In this document: piece by piece, positions 33,955-45,624 of the stretch | Numbering within the stretch: position 1 is the stretch's first letter | Layout of the letters: each line of letters begins with the position of its first letter | Assembly (NCBI RefSeq): GCF_037126465.1 | Contig: NC_088201.1 | Location: forward strand, 68,532,879 to 68,596,878 | DNA from: Ornithodoros turicata | Taxonomy: Eukaryota; Arthropoda; Arachnida; Ixodida; Argasidae | Direction of reading: 5' to 3' | DNA: 64,000 nucleotides | Translations under genes and position numbers: made by a program | Notes under the pieces: generated by a model | The model's input: only the letters and a program-made list of their open reading frames with translations | Told to the model about the DNA's origin: nothing | Databases searched by the model: none

Positions 33955-36900
33955 CTACAATGCAGTTAAAATGCCAATGTCTTGAAAGAAGTTAAAAACC
34001 CGTTCAAATGGTAAAAGAGCCTCATCCCCCAGCAAAAGGGAGGGATGTAGAGGTGTATGATATGTGTAGAGCTCGTGAAAATGGTGAAGTCGGTGTGTGT
34101 CGTATGATGGACATGTAATGAGCATGTGAAAGACTGATTTTGTCTCATCGCATCGCATGCAATGCGGAGCCTCTTCATTGCGGAAGAGGTGACTGTGGGT
34201 CAAATGCGTGTGCCCAATCCTCAGCCTGGCAGAAACAACTTCGTGAAGACGACTGTTAAAAATTTCTGTCCGTTTTACAATGGTGGGCTTAACTAGATGA
34301 AGTTTGTTGCTGCGCAGGGTATTCCAGTGCTGTTGCCATTTGTTATTTATGGCCCTCATAAGTGTAGGTCGGAGATCTTGAAAAGGTACATCAAAACGAC
34401 TGACCTCAGATGAAAGAGCAGCTGTGGCAGCTGCATCAGCGAGTTCATTCCCGGCTATACCCACATGACTGGGTACCCAGCAGAATGTCAAAGATAGGCC
34501 CTTTTTTATTACCTTAGCAGCAAGGCACTGTGCCTTTTGTACAAGAAGGTTTTTTGACATCCCTATGTTGCCTACTGCTTGAAAAGAACTCAGAGAATCT
34601 GTGTAAATGACCGATGACTTGGTGTGACTTTCTAAGATGTAGTTCAGTGCCAGGATTATTCCGTATACCTCGGCATTAAACACTGAGAGCATGTGAGGTA
34701 GACGATATGATTGTGTGAATCCGTCGGTCACTATTGCACATGATACTGAGGTGCGTGTTTTGGAACCGTCAGCGTAAAAAGCTCTGTGTTGCCCAAGACT
34801 TTCTTTAAGGGACTCAAACTCCTGCTGGAGCACAACAGGTGGTGTGCCATGTTTCTTGAACATAGACAGGGAACGATTAAAACATGGAGGAGATTGCCAG
34901 GGCGGGACCCGTGGGCTGGCCTGTACTACGGTGAAATCATTATGTGGGAAATTGTAATCCTCACATCCCTGAAGAGCACGCATGCTAAATGGGGGAACAA
35001 CGCTGAGCTTATTAAGAAAGCGTTGCTTGAAGCGTGTGCCTTCAACAGAGGAAATGGCTGGGTTATTGGGATACCCTTTTACCCTCAAAGAATATAAAAC
35101 AGATAAGTAAAATCTTCTTCTTTCCAGCGACCATTCATTGCTCTCAACATAGAGGCTTTCCACTGGCGACGTGCGGAAAGCACCAGTTATCAGACGCAGT
35201 CCCTGGTGATGCACTGGGTCTAATATGTTCAGGACAGATGTCCGAGCAGACCCAAAAACAACACATCCATAGTCCAGTCTAGACAGCACTGTGGACACAT
35301 AGATCCTATGTAGAGTCACGATCGGCCCCCCAAGATTTGTGGGACAGCACTTTCAAAAGGTTTAGGGACTTAATGCATTTAGTTTTAAGGTTCTTGATGT
35401 GTGATAAGAATGTCAGTTTGCTATCAAGGATGACCCCAAGAAATTTGTGTTCACTTTTAATAGTGAGGTTCTGTCCGTTCAGCTTAAGAGTAGGTGGAGG
35501 AAACAGTCCTCTGACCCTCGAGAAGTGAACGCATACCGTTTTCTCATGTGAGAACTTGAATCCATTCTCATGGGACCATTTTGTAAGCTTATTTAAAGTT
35601 AGTTGCACCTGTCGCTCACATGTTGCTAGATTCGTGGAACAGAAAGAAACCTGAATGTCATCCACGTATAATGAATAAGACATGGTAGGTGGGATTATGC
35701 TAGCTACTGAATTGATTTTCACGAGAAACAGAGTGACGCTAAGGACGCATCCCTGCGGCACCCCGTTCTCTTGGATGAAAGGACGGGATAGTGTTGTCCC
35801 AAGCCGTACTACTCGAAATGTCTTGTTTTGGAGGAAGTTTGTTATACACCTCAGAAGGCGTCCCCTGATCCCAAAAGAGTACATGTCTTGTAGGATACCA
35901 TACTGCCAAGCGGTGTCATACGCCTTTTCAAGATCGAAGAACACCGACAGGCAGTGCTGTCTACGGACGAAAGCTTCACGGATCATTGTTTCTGCTCGTA
36001 CGAGGTGGTCAGTTGTGGAACAACCCGCGCGAAAACCACACTGCAGTTGAGAAAGACATTTGTTCTCCCCTAGGAAATGGACCAGCCGAGCATTGACCAT
36101 ACGCTCAAACGTTTTCCCGATGCAGCTGGTGAGAGCGATGGGGCGATAACTGGCCGGGCTTGAAGGTTCCTTTCCTGGTTTTAACAAAGGAATTACAGTA
36201 GAAATTTTCCACGCTGAGGGTAATATACACTGGACCCAAACCTGGTTAAAAAATTGGAGTAAAACATCTTTGGATGGCCTCAGACAGATGGCTCAGCATA
36301 GAGTACATCACCTTGTCTGGGCCTGGTGAAGTTATCTTTGTGTGCTCTAAGGAACGATTAAGTTCTACTTTGGTGAAAGGCTCATTATACATCAGACTGT
36401 CTCCACAATGCATTGAAATTTTCTTCTTCTCTGCACTACGCTTAACTTTAAGGAACTCATTGGTGTAGTTAGAGGAAGAAGAAACGCTTTCAAGATGTTC
36501 ACCAAGAGCATCGGCTTGTTCATGTAAGCCTTGACATGGCTGACCATTAACTACTAAAAGAGGGGTAGCACGGCTCATGTTTGCACCTCTGATCTTATGA
36601 AGTCGATCCCAAATAAGTTTAGAAGGTGTGTTGGAAGATAGGGAGGACACAAAACTGCGCCAAGAGGACCGCTTTGCTTGCTTGCGCGTCCACCTGGCCT
36701 TGGCTCTTGCCTTTTTAAAGAGAAGAAGGTTTTCACTCGTTGGGTATCTTCGAAATCTACCCCATGCACGATTTTGGGCTTTTCGTGTTTCTCCACACTC
36801 CTTGTTCCACCAAGGTTTCGGTCGCTTTGGCAAACGACCGTAAGTTACGGGAATACATTGTATTGCTGCGTCTAGGATGACATTGGTAATGACACGGTTT

Positions 36901-37748
36901 GCTTCGTCAATCGTCATCCTAGTAACAGGGATTAAAGAGAGGTTGCATTTATCAGAAAAAGTGTTCCAATCGGCTTCTTGAAGTTTCCACCTAGGGGGAC
37001 ACGTTGTCAAGATATCTACTTGAGGCATATACTTCAATACTACTGGAAAGTGATCACTTCCCAATGGATTTTCTTGCACTGCCCATTCCAAAACATTGAA
37101 AAGAGATGGACTACAGAGAGACAGATCTAATGCCGAGAAAGACTGTGTAGCGGAGTGTACATACGTAGGTGCTCCTGTATTCAAAAGACAGATGGATGAT
37201 GAGAGCAAGAATTTTTCTAACATCTTGCCCCGACAATCAGTCCTTGTACTACCCCAGAGGGGATTGTGCGCATTAAAATCGCCTAAAAGAATGAAAGGAG
37301 TTTGAAGTTGGCTGCATAGATCTTCTATATCGTTTTGTGTGATGGATGCTGTTGGCGGCAGATAAACGGAGCAGACAGTGACTACTCTATCCAGGCACAC
37401 CTGCACTGCTACAGCTTCCAACTGTGTATTGAGGTTAACTGCTCTGGCTGGGACAGACGCTCGTGTGACAATCGCCACACCTCCAGATGAACGATTCGCG
37501 TCATTTCGATCCTTTCGGAATATATTGTGTCTACGTAAAGGAGTTGGAGAGGTCGTATTCAAGTAAGTTTCCTGGAGACAAAAGCATGCTGCATTGTAGG
37601 TATCAAAAAGATCATTTACATCGTCTACATTTAAAAACAAACCACGGCAATTCCATTGGAGGAAGTGGTTCATAATGGCGGCAATTCCAAGAAGTAACAA
37701 AATGAAGCGCAACACTTGGTTATTCCCACTGGGTAGCACTTGTTTCAT
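33955..37748 (-). pseudogene. LINE ORF2: endonuclease, reverse transcriptase, RNase H
   Basis: Starts with an ATG inside the ATGA shared with the ORF1 stop, a layout suited to termination-reinitiation. The endonuclease has LQWNCRG, CLQETYL, LLGDFNAHNPLWGS and GSDHFPV. The RT has FFDLEKAYDTAW, GVPQGCVLSVTLF and the catalytic YVDD. RNase H has FYADGSKT, NAEVYGIILAL, VIYTDSLSSF and WVPSHVGIAGNELADAAA, so all four acidic residues are present. A C-terminal CMRCDETKSVFHMLITC cluster follows. One small frameshift lies near 36280 (endonuclease to RT linker) and another near 35316 (after the RT). Apart from these the catalytic residues look intact. This makes and inserts the element's cDNA at nicked DNA. 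Confidence 0.9.
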
Positions 37749-38980
37749 TTAGGGGGTTGGACCCTTCGCAGGGGTGGCTTCTGTGGTTCGCTTGTCTTTG
37801 CTCCTCTTCCTCTGCCTTTTTCTCGTTTTTCTTTTGGGTGCATTTCAGGGAGGCTTGATGATGACTTTTGCGACATTCTGTCGTCATCATCAACCTCCAT
37901 GCTTTGAAGGCCTTTCTGGGAGGGGGCTGTCACGCCTCCATCCCAAATCGACTGCATGCCATCGGCTTTAGAAGAAGCCGTGGCTGCTTCTTTTTGGCCA
38001 GTTGGACGGCTGACCTCCGTTATAGCAAGAGACACCTGAGTGCTCCCAGCTTCCTCTTGGGGAGCGTGGGGTGGAGGCTCAACAACCTGCGAGCAGGTTT
38101 GAGTCTCCACGGATTTCCTCTGTGGTGCCACTCCCCTACGCACCACTTCGGAGAAACTGCCTTTCTTTTGAAATTCGTACTGGGTTCTAGCAGCTCTGTA
38201 GGAAATATTCTGCTCTGTTTTGATTCTGATTACTTCTTTTTCGTCTTTCCAGCGCGGGCACGATCGTGAGTATACTGGATGGTTACCTTGGCAGTTAGCA
38301 CAACGGTATTCATTGCTGCAGGATTCTCCTGAGTGGCCTTTGCCAGCGCACTTTGGGCATGTCAGATGTCCGCGACATGCAAGTGAGCTGTGCCCAAAAC
38401 GCTGGCATTTGAAACAACGTCTCGGATTTGGCACGTAGGGCCTAACGTTACAGCTCAGGTAACCTGCCTTTATATTGGTGGGTATGGTGTGTAGTTTGAA
38501 GGACAAAATAATGTGTTTGGTGGCAATTTCCTTGCCGTCCCTCCTTATCATGATTCTTTTTGCGCATACTACACCCTGGTCACTCAAACCCTCTTCAATC
38601 CCAGGTTCCGTGCATCCGAGAAGCTCGTCCTCTGAAATCACGCCCATCACGATGTTCAATCTACGATGTGTCGTCACACTCACAGGAGTATTCCCAATGA
38701 TTTTCAGTGTTTGTAATGCAGTGCTTTGTTGGTTACTTTGTACTTCAACCTGGATGTCTCCGTTTTTCAGTTTTTTTGCGTTGTATGCTTTACCAATGAC
38801 TTTTTCCAGGTCTTTCGCCACAGCGAAAGGAGAGATTTTTGCCAGTGATTTTCCATCTTCGGTTGACTGGATTACTAGAAACTTAGGAAACCAGGGATCT
38901 GGAGTTAGATCAAAAAGATTTAGCTCAGTTCTTTCGGTGCGGCTCCTTTTCAGGCGCCGATCGGTTTTTTTTAGTGTTGA
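37745..38980 (-). CDS. LINE ORF1, gag-like RNA-binding protein with three zinc knuckles
   Basis: The frame is open from 38980; the true start is not certain because no good ATG is seen near the upstream end. Three knuckles follow one another: CFKCQRFGHSSLAC, CPKCAGKGHSGESC and CANCQGNHPVYSRSC. The C-terminus is rich in Ser, Lys and Pro (TSEPQKPPLRRVQPPK). Proteins of this type bind element RNA and form the particle that carries ORF2. The stop overlaps the ORF2 start by four bases (ATGA, 37745-37748). No internal stop was found. Confidence 0.8.
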   Translation of the reverse strand, partial: STLKKTDRRLKRSRTERTELNLFDLTPDPWFPKFLVIQSTEDGKSLAKISPFAVAKDLEKVIGKAYNAKKLKNGDIQVEVQSNQQSTALQTLKIIGNTPVSVTTHRRLNIVMGVISEDELLGCTEPGIEEGLSDQGVVCAKRIMIRRDGKEIATKHIILSFKLHTIPTNIKAGYLSCNVRPYVPNPRRCFKCQRFGHSSLACRGHLTCPKCAGKGHSGESCSNEYRCANCQGNHPVYSRSCPRWKDEKEVIRIKTEQNISYRAARTQYEFQKKGSFSEVVRRGVAPQRKSVETQTCSQVVEPPPHAPQEEAGSTQVSLAITEVSRPTGQKEAATASSKADGMQSIWDGGVTAPSQKGLQSMEVDDDDRMSQKSSSSLPEMHPKEKREKGRGRGAKTSEPQKPPLRRVQPPK

Positions 38981-39402
38981 TTATCCATAAACAGAAGTAT
39001 TATTATTCAGTACAGCAGGTGTGTCGCCCACCATCGAGCCCAACTAAGGGAGTGTGCCATACACACTAACACTTTCCTCTGTACTATACCCTAGCGCAGG
39101 TTTCAAGAGAGTGAAAGGACTGCACAAGGTCCTGGCCGGGCCTTCCAGGACCACCCGTCTATGGGAAGCAGGGGCCAAAGCGGTGTGTTGCTTTCCCGGA
39201 GGAGCCCCGAAGGGTCCAAAACAACCTCCGGGTCTACTCAACCGCCAGGATCCCCCATTCCCCAGACACGGGAAAGCCACGCACAGCTATACGTGGGGGT
39301 CTCCCTCCTGCGGCGACCCAACCGTGAGTGCAGGAGGGGGCTACTGCGGCGGCTGCCGGGCGATGGGGGCGCCAAGTTCCCGACGCCGGGTATTCTCCTC
39401 AG

Positions 39403-40638
39403 TTGTTTTGATTAAGAATATCTTCGATTAAATGTAATGTTATAGATTTTATTTCCTGTTGTGTTCTTGTCGTCGTGTCGTTCGTGTCCCATGGTCTTCC
39501 AGGGTCTCTGCTGTTCACAATTAATTACATACATCTATCGACACTTGTGATTATAATCCTGCTATTGTAATGATGGTGTTCACGTATAGGAATATTAGAC
39601 TTTTTATAATACAACTTGTAATTTTGATTGTAATCATATTGATTAAGAATATCTTCTTTGATTAAATGTGGTGTCCGTTTCTCGTTTTGATATAGTATAG
39701 TTTAGCTATTATTTCCCTACATGTCGGAGGATATGTCGGTTTGGTTCTATATTACTGCTATCTGTTGATCGTGTTGATTCGAATTATTTCCTTATGTCTG
39801 CGCTATTCACTTCATAAGAAACTGATTAATTAAATTTGTGTCATGTTGGAATATTAAACTTAGCTTCCATATTGTGCTCGAAATTACTTATATCTATCAG
39901 AACTTGTAATTAAAGCTCCATTGCTGCAATGATGGTGCTCACGTTAAAATGTTTCTTTTTCAGATTATCCAATGTGGCCTCAGTATTGTATGTATTATTG
40001 AAAGTAGAATATGATATTAAATGAGATTCTCTTTCAGATTATTTTTGCTATAATTCAAGTATGATTGTTGATATTAAAATGTCTTTTTTAGATTATCCAA
40101 TGTGGCCTCCGTATTTTATGTATTATTGAATGCGAATGTAGTTTCATATAATAATAGGTCATCATTCAGGTCGTTGGTGCGGGGCTCCGTAAGTGAACAA
40201 TTGGCAAGCAATGTGATGAATATTGATTTTATGTTTTTTTTTTTTTCAGAATCTGATGACTGGATTTGCTAGAAATATTAATAGTGAATAAAATATGTAT
40301 ATTCTTTACATGTACTGTCTTGCGTCTTATTTCTTCTGTTTCAGGTCGTGAGGGTTTTTCGGCTGTTTTTTTTCTCCTTCACCTGATTGGCATCACCAAT
40401 TGGCAGCACTATTGGCATTACAATTCCCAGCACTATTGGCTTTAATAAATATATTTCAACTTGTACTTTTTGTGTATGACTCCTCTTTGCATGTCTATGC
40501 ATGTTATAACAGCGCGGACAATCCTCCGCACACGCGGCGCTCGCCGATAAGAGGGAAAAAGTTAGCGAAGGACCCAGGGGTCAGGGGTCCATGTCTCTGA
40601 ATCGCCCTGTCTTTAAATCGACACCCCCTTTTACTACT
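39403..40638 (-). repeat. Right inverted arm of the Polinton-like element, outer segment
   Basis: Complementary to about 26505-27640, including GACCCCTGACCCCTG near the tip, the (GCCAATAGTGCTG) words and the TACATGTAAAGAATATACAT block. The tip lacks the AAAAGGCAGTAAA expansion of the left arm. There is no ORF with a recognisable product. Confidence 0.8.
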
Positions 40639-41275
40639 AAGGCACTATGTGCATACAACAGATTCTACATGATGCGGGAGCTGTGGAAGGCAGTGGCCGT
40701 GCCGGGCCTCACATATGCGAACGGTGTGCTTTGCATGAAGTCTGCAACTACAAGCGATCTGGACAGAAAACAAAAGGAGACGGGACGCGCGGCTTTAGGA
40801 GCTCACAGAACGGTGCCAAGTGCAGCAATCCAAGGGTACATGGGATGGTCCAGCTTTGGCGCCTGCGAAGCTGTGGCGAAAATACTATTCGAGGACAGAA
40901 TTCGGATGCTACTTGACCACTGGATACCAAAGAAAATTTACAAAGCTATGATCTACAAGGACACAACACCACGTGGAGGAAGAAGATAAGGGCACTGTAA
41001 AGTCAAATAGGCATCACCGAGAAGGCTTTGGATAACGCTACCCTGTATACGAGAAGGGAGGTTCGTGACAGAACAAGGGTATGGGAGGCCCAGAAGTGGC
41101 TAGAAGCTGTCAGTGCAAAACCCGCGCTAAGAACTTACGCTGAAGGAAAAAAGAAGGTGAAGTCGGAAGGTTTCTATGACAACTCGGTCGGGAGCCCGCT
41201 GTTGTTTGAAGCACGGGCCCGTACTGCGTACGAGAGAATTAGAGCACTGCACGGGCCCGGGCTTACCTGAAAGCC
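40639..41275 (+). pseudogene. LINE reverse transcriptase fragment, right half of the split copy
   Basis: Continues the protein broken at 26504: ALCAYNRFYMMRELWKAVAV, then GLTYANGVLCMKS, GYMGWSSFGACEAVAKIL and, after stops and a frame change, WEAQKWLEAVSAKPALRTYA and FYDNSVGSPLLFEARA. This is the region between the RT palm and the terminal zinc cluster of a tick-type non-LTR element. The clade was not determined. It predates the large transposon. Confidence 0.75.
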
Positions 41276-41362
41276 CGGGCCCGGCCCGGCCCGCGGGCCT
41301 GGGCCGGGCTCGGGTTTCAGCCACCGTGTCCGGGCCGGGTACGGGCTTGGCAACGCCGGCCA
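41253..41362. repeat. GC-rich GGGCCCGGGCC low-complexity repeat
   Basis: Repeated GCCCGGGCC and GGCCGGGC words in a 110-bp stretch of extreme GC content at the 3' edge of the LINE fragment. Confidence 0.8.
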
Positions 41363-41572
41363 TGGTCGAGCATGTACGCGAATATATTTCATGAGGCTGG
41401 ACAGCTGAATTTTCATGTCACTTTTCTTTCCCATTGGGGTATGGGATATCATGGTATTCTCAACTGAGAACTGTCACTTTTTTATATGTGATCATGCTTA
41501 TTTCGTGTAATAGGTCTGGATTTCACACGTGCACTCACACACATTTGGGGACGATTGGTGTGGCGGGCGCGA

Positions 41573-42190
41573 TGAGTGTCCGGCACGAGGGTCAGTTAGG
41601 TTAGGTGTTGGAACATACGTGGTTAAATTCGCGGGCTCAATTATTCGCGAATTTGTGAGGAGCCAGGATCAGGCAATTATTCGCGGAACCTTGAATTCGC
41701 GGTACCGCGGTGAGTTTGCCCTGCACAAGGTGTCTTAGGGGCCCTCCAACTTGAAAATCCAGGAAGAAGTTAACAAAAGGTATCACAACTGGGTAATAAC
41801 CTGTTGCATTTGTCTTCCTTTTGAGCCCTTCTGCCCGAGAGGGCTGAGATTAGGGGGGTCCTTACTCAGCTGGTATCTGGGTCATTGCGGAATTGCCCTG
41901 TCTCCTGTCATTCCTGTCACCCCATCGAGCGGGTACGCTTGGCATGCAATGTAGCGTAAGAAACCGCGTACATAAGTTGCCTCAGCGTCCTGGATAATAT
42001 TTCTTAGATATTTCGTTCGCGCATTTTTCTGTCATTGATTTGAATATTTCGCGAAGCTTTAAATTCGCGAAGAAAAGAGCGCTCGCGAATTTCGCGAAAA
42101 TTAGTTCCTCGCGAGAATTGCTACTTACACAGTATTTCGTTCCCGTGAGAGTCCGGCACGAGGGTCACTTAGTTTAGGTGTTCTGACATC
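41573..42190. repeat. Interrupted direct repeat with a TTCGCGAA-rich insert
   Basis: GTCCGGCACGAGGGTCAGTT at 41577 and a near copy at 42150 are followed by similar sequence (AGGTTAGGTGTT / AGTTTAGGTGTT). Between them TTCGCGAA and AATTCGCG words occur in both orientations near each end (41635-41710 and 42015-42120), as in a foldback element. It could be an old insertion between two duplicated copies. Confidence 0.5.
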
Positions 42191-42490
42191 TTTCGTTCGC
42201 GTGAGAGTTCGAGAAAGGGGAACTAACACCGGTGCATGCGCAATAGAGCGGAGATACGTCTCTCTTGAACCGCAAGATAGATATCGCCCACGCGCCGCTG
42301 CGCCTTGCCTTCCCAAGCAAGCAAGCACCAAGCACAGAGCGGCTTGCCGGTAGGGAAACACAGAATCATTCCAGTGTACCACCTCACTCTCTACCAACTT
42401 AGCTGCGTCCTTTTCCTCGCTGCGTTGTGCTCTTTAGTAAAACACAGTAACAGACAGTAACTCGACAAGTGATCCTACTCGTTCTTAATT

Positions 42491-45250
42491 TAAACTGTGA
42501 AACCCTTAACAGTCTTTTACCAGAATGTCCGAGATATGCGGACAAAACACAGAAAATTTTCTGCCAACCTGACTGCCTCTTCCTACGACATTGTTTGCAT
42601 CACTGAAACGTGGCTTCATAGTGGCCTACCCGACAGTGATTACTTCACTGAAGAGTATCGTGTATTTAGGCGTGACAGAAATTATTCAGTCTCAGGTACT
42701 CAGTTTGGCGGCGGTGTCCTCATTGCTGTTCATATATCGCTTCCTGCTTTCCGTCGGTTCGACCTTGAAACAGATCACCGAATCCGTCTGGGTAGAAATT
42801 CCTTTGCAAGATGGTGAACGCTTTGTTATTGGGAACTGTTACTTTAGACCCCAGTGTAATTTTCAACACTTCAGTTCTTTCTTTCACGCATTGCAACAAA
42901 AACAATCTATTTTTAACGCTTACTTCCAGTTGTTCGGTGATCTCAATCTACCTAACCTCGACTGGCATCATCACGATTACAGCCAGACTTCTGGCGACCT
43001 AAGGCTCAAGATATCATATCTTCTTGACTTCCTCAGCTATCAGGGCTTACTACAGTCAAATATCTTTAAGAATCATGCCCATAACACTCTCGACCTAATT
43101 ATCAGCAATTTCCACATGCATGACCTTGAGGTCACCAATGATCCCGTGGTTCAACCTGACTGCTATCCCCCTCAGTTATCCATTATTTTTTTCCTTCCAA
43201 ATGGACGCCACCATGAGCATGAATTTCCCGATGCTTACATTTACAGTAAAGGTGCTTACCTCCAACTGTATCAACATTTTCCCCCGTGTGGATTGGCCCC
43301 CAGTTACAGATTGTGCTGATGTCGATCGGGAAGTTACACTCTTTACCGAAGTCATAATTGACGGCATGGACAAGTTCATTCCTAAGTCCCATCTTACTTT
43401 TTGGTATCAGAACTATTCTATGACTCATGATATAAAAAAGATCTACAGGCGAGATTTAGGGTCATACCACAATTCTATCGAGAGTTCACTGCGTCGCAAT
43501 CCTAAGATGTTTTGGAAGTACGTCAAAGATAAGACTTCGCCCGTTCAAGCGTCCTTAAATATAGTCAAGGACGGTATCGTTACTTCTGATCCTACTGAAG
43601 TCGCCAGCATCTTTGCTAGCTTCTTCTCCGATGTTATGTATTCTAGAAGTGCCAGCCCACAGGGTAACGCACCTTATAGTATGTTCCCGAACAGCCCTTC
43701 TACTTCTCTCTTGCTTTCATCTTTCGCTGTCGACATACTCGAAGTACGTAAAGCCATTAGTGAGCTAAACTCGAACACTTCCTCCGGTTTTGACGAAGTA
43801 CCAAACTTCATTGTCAAAGGATGTGAACCTATTTTTGCACCTATACTGACCGCCATATTTAATAAATCTTTGCTTTGTGGCACATTTCCAGCACTGTGGA
43901 AAAATTCCATTGTCATCCCGATACACAAGTCGGGTTTCCCATCCACTCCTGCTAACTACAGGCCTATCTCTTTATTATCACGCTTTTCGAAGGTCCTTGA
44001 AAAAGTGGTTTATTATCATGTCTCCTCATTTGTCAGCCCTATGTTAACATCCTCTCAACATTGTTACATGTCAGGAAGGTCAGTTGAGCCTAATCTGATG
44101 CCATCTCTTCATTATGTGGGTCAAAGCGTTTCTCTACGCTCACAGGCGGATACCATCTATTTCCATGTCTCCAAGGCCTTTGATTCAGTCAGTCACCGAT
44201 TATTATTATATAAACTTTCATACTACGGTATTTGCGACTCACTTTGCTCTTGGTTCGACTCCTACCTATCCGGTAGATTTAATCACGTAAGAATCAGTGG
44301 TCATTAGGCTAGCCCATAACTTATTACCTCTGGGGTGGCTCAGGGGTCGACCCTCGGTCCATTATTGTTCAACATTTTTGTGAATGACTTACTTTCATGT
44401 GTGAGTAACTCATTCACACTGCAATACGCTGATGACTTGAAATTGTTTCGTGATATACGAAGTGTTAGCGATTGTCAATTGCTCCAGGATGACGTTGCGT
44501 CTGTCGTGGAATGGTGCTCGAATAATCTTCTGAACCTGAATGAATCCAAAACGCTCGTTATATCGTTCACCAAATGAATTAATACAATCAATTTTCAGTA
44601 TTCTCTATTACCTTCACCGATTAAGCCTGTAGTCTCTGTTCGCGGCCTTGGCGTTGTTCTACAGTCTTCTCTATCGCTCGCCTCCCACCTCGATAATATC
44701 ACATCTGTTGTTATGAGTAAACTAATTGGCTTTATCTTGCGGATAACGCAGAATTTTTCGAAACCCTCACGTTTCTTCTATTTGTATTTTTTCCCTCGCT
44801 TTACGCCACTTAGAAAAATGCATCCTCTTGCTGGAACCCAACTACTCTTACGCGCAGCGAACAAATTGAACGTGTGCCCCCCCCCCCCCCCCTCAAAGGA
44901 GGTTTATCAGAATCTTCTATGACAGATACATCGGCATCACCACCTACTATGCCTATAACTATTTGCTTCAAAACTTAGGAATGGTTACTCTCTCTTGTCG
45001 GCGGCTGCACCGTGATTTCATATTTTTGCTCCATTCGCGTATTGATTGTTCTGAGCTTCTGTCGTTCATTTCATTCCATGTACCGCCTAGGTCCCTCAGA
45101 TGTTACCCTAACTTTTATGTCAATATGCATTGCAAACTTAGTCCTTTAATAAGAATTCTGGTTCATTTCAACTTCAGTAGTATTACTGAAGCTGAGCTCA
45201 AGATCGTAGATCCAAACCCGGTCGAGGACGGTATCAGTGGGAGGTAAACA
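42491..45250 (+). pseudogene. Jockey/CR1-group LINE ORF2, nearly complete but decayed
   Basis: The endonuclease begins TVFYQNVRDMRTK with ITETWL and FGGGVLIAV, shifts frame near 42800, and continues with FGDLNLPNLDW and TLDLIISN. The RT frame (43120 onward) has ANYRPISLLSRFSKVLEKV, VSKAFDSVSHRLL, VAQGSTLGPLLFNIFVNDL and the catalytic LQYADDLKLF. In-frame stops fall near 44305, 44317 and 44575, and a long C run (44877-44893) breaks the last part, which ends near 45247. There is no RNase H. The domain order and the YADDLKLF box fit jockey- or CR1-type elements. ORF1 is not seen. Confidence 0.85.
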
Positions 45251-45624
45251 TTGCTTCCAGCACCGTGTGTCGGAGATTTCAGGAGCATCAAAAGAACGCA
45301 AAGTAGTCGAAATTATCTGCAGTCCTATCCTGCGGCACGTGCAGACAAACCTCACGTGTAACATAAAACCACGCCGGCTACTATCCGCTAGGTAGCTTTA
45401 ACGGCTGAAGCTGCAGTCCTACGGATGGATGAATTCGCGCTTGAATGGCGGCAGCCGGATTTCATCAAACAGTATATATAATTATGTTATCATAACAATT
45501 GAACTGTTTTGAGTACAACTGTTGTACAAGTGGAAACTTTGTACCCTTGCAGTTCTACTCATTTGAGTACAATTCTGGTTGCAACGCAGTTCTACCCACT
45601 CGGGTAGAAAGTCCTACCGTTTTT

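Larger units (their letters stand above)
33800..39391 (-). mobile_element. Near-complete I-group non-LTR retrotransposon
   Basis: 5.6 kb on the minus strand. It has a GC-rich 5' UTR (39391 to about 38990), then ORF1 with CCHC knuckles. ORF2 contains endonuclease, reverse transcriptase, RNase H and a zinc cluster, and a 155-bp 3' UTR follows. An intact 11-bp target duplication surrounds it and only two small frameshifts were found in ORF2, so insertion looks relatively recent. RNase H plus a gag-like ORF1 place it in the I group. Related but more decayed copies lie at 16219-19900, 25377-25905 and 29615-30979. Confidence 0.9.
33789..39402. repeat. 11-bp target-site duplication ATTCTCCTCAG flanking the complete LINE
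   Basis: 33789-33799 and 39392-39402 are identical. Together they delimit the inserted LINE exactly (33800-39391). The sequences outside them join to restore the transposon arm. Confidence 0.9.
26505..40638. mobile_element. Polinton/Maverick-like DNA transposon with long inverted repeats
   Basis: The left end starts AGTAGTAAAAGGG and the right end is its complement, CCCTTTTACTACT. The direct repeat AAGGCA flanks both ends (26499-26504 and 40639-40644). A 6-bp target duplication, AG...CT termini and inverted repeats of more than 1 kb are the recognised signature of Polintons. The arms are 26505-28208 and, on the right, 39403-40638 plus 33019-33788, the latter two being one arm split by a later LINE. 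Total length is 14.1 kb, or about 7.2 kb after removing the two younger LINEs. No polymerase, integrase, ATPase or capsid gene is visible inside. It is thus either a deleted, non-autonomous Polinton relative or another element with similar ends. The interior genes are three small overlapping ORFs. Confidence 0.7.
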
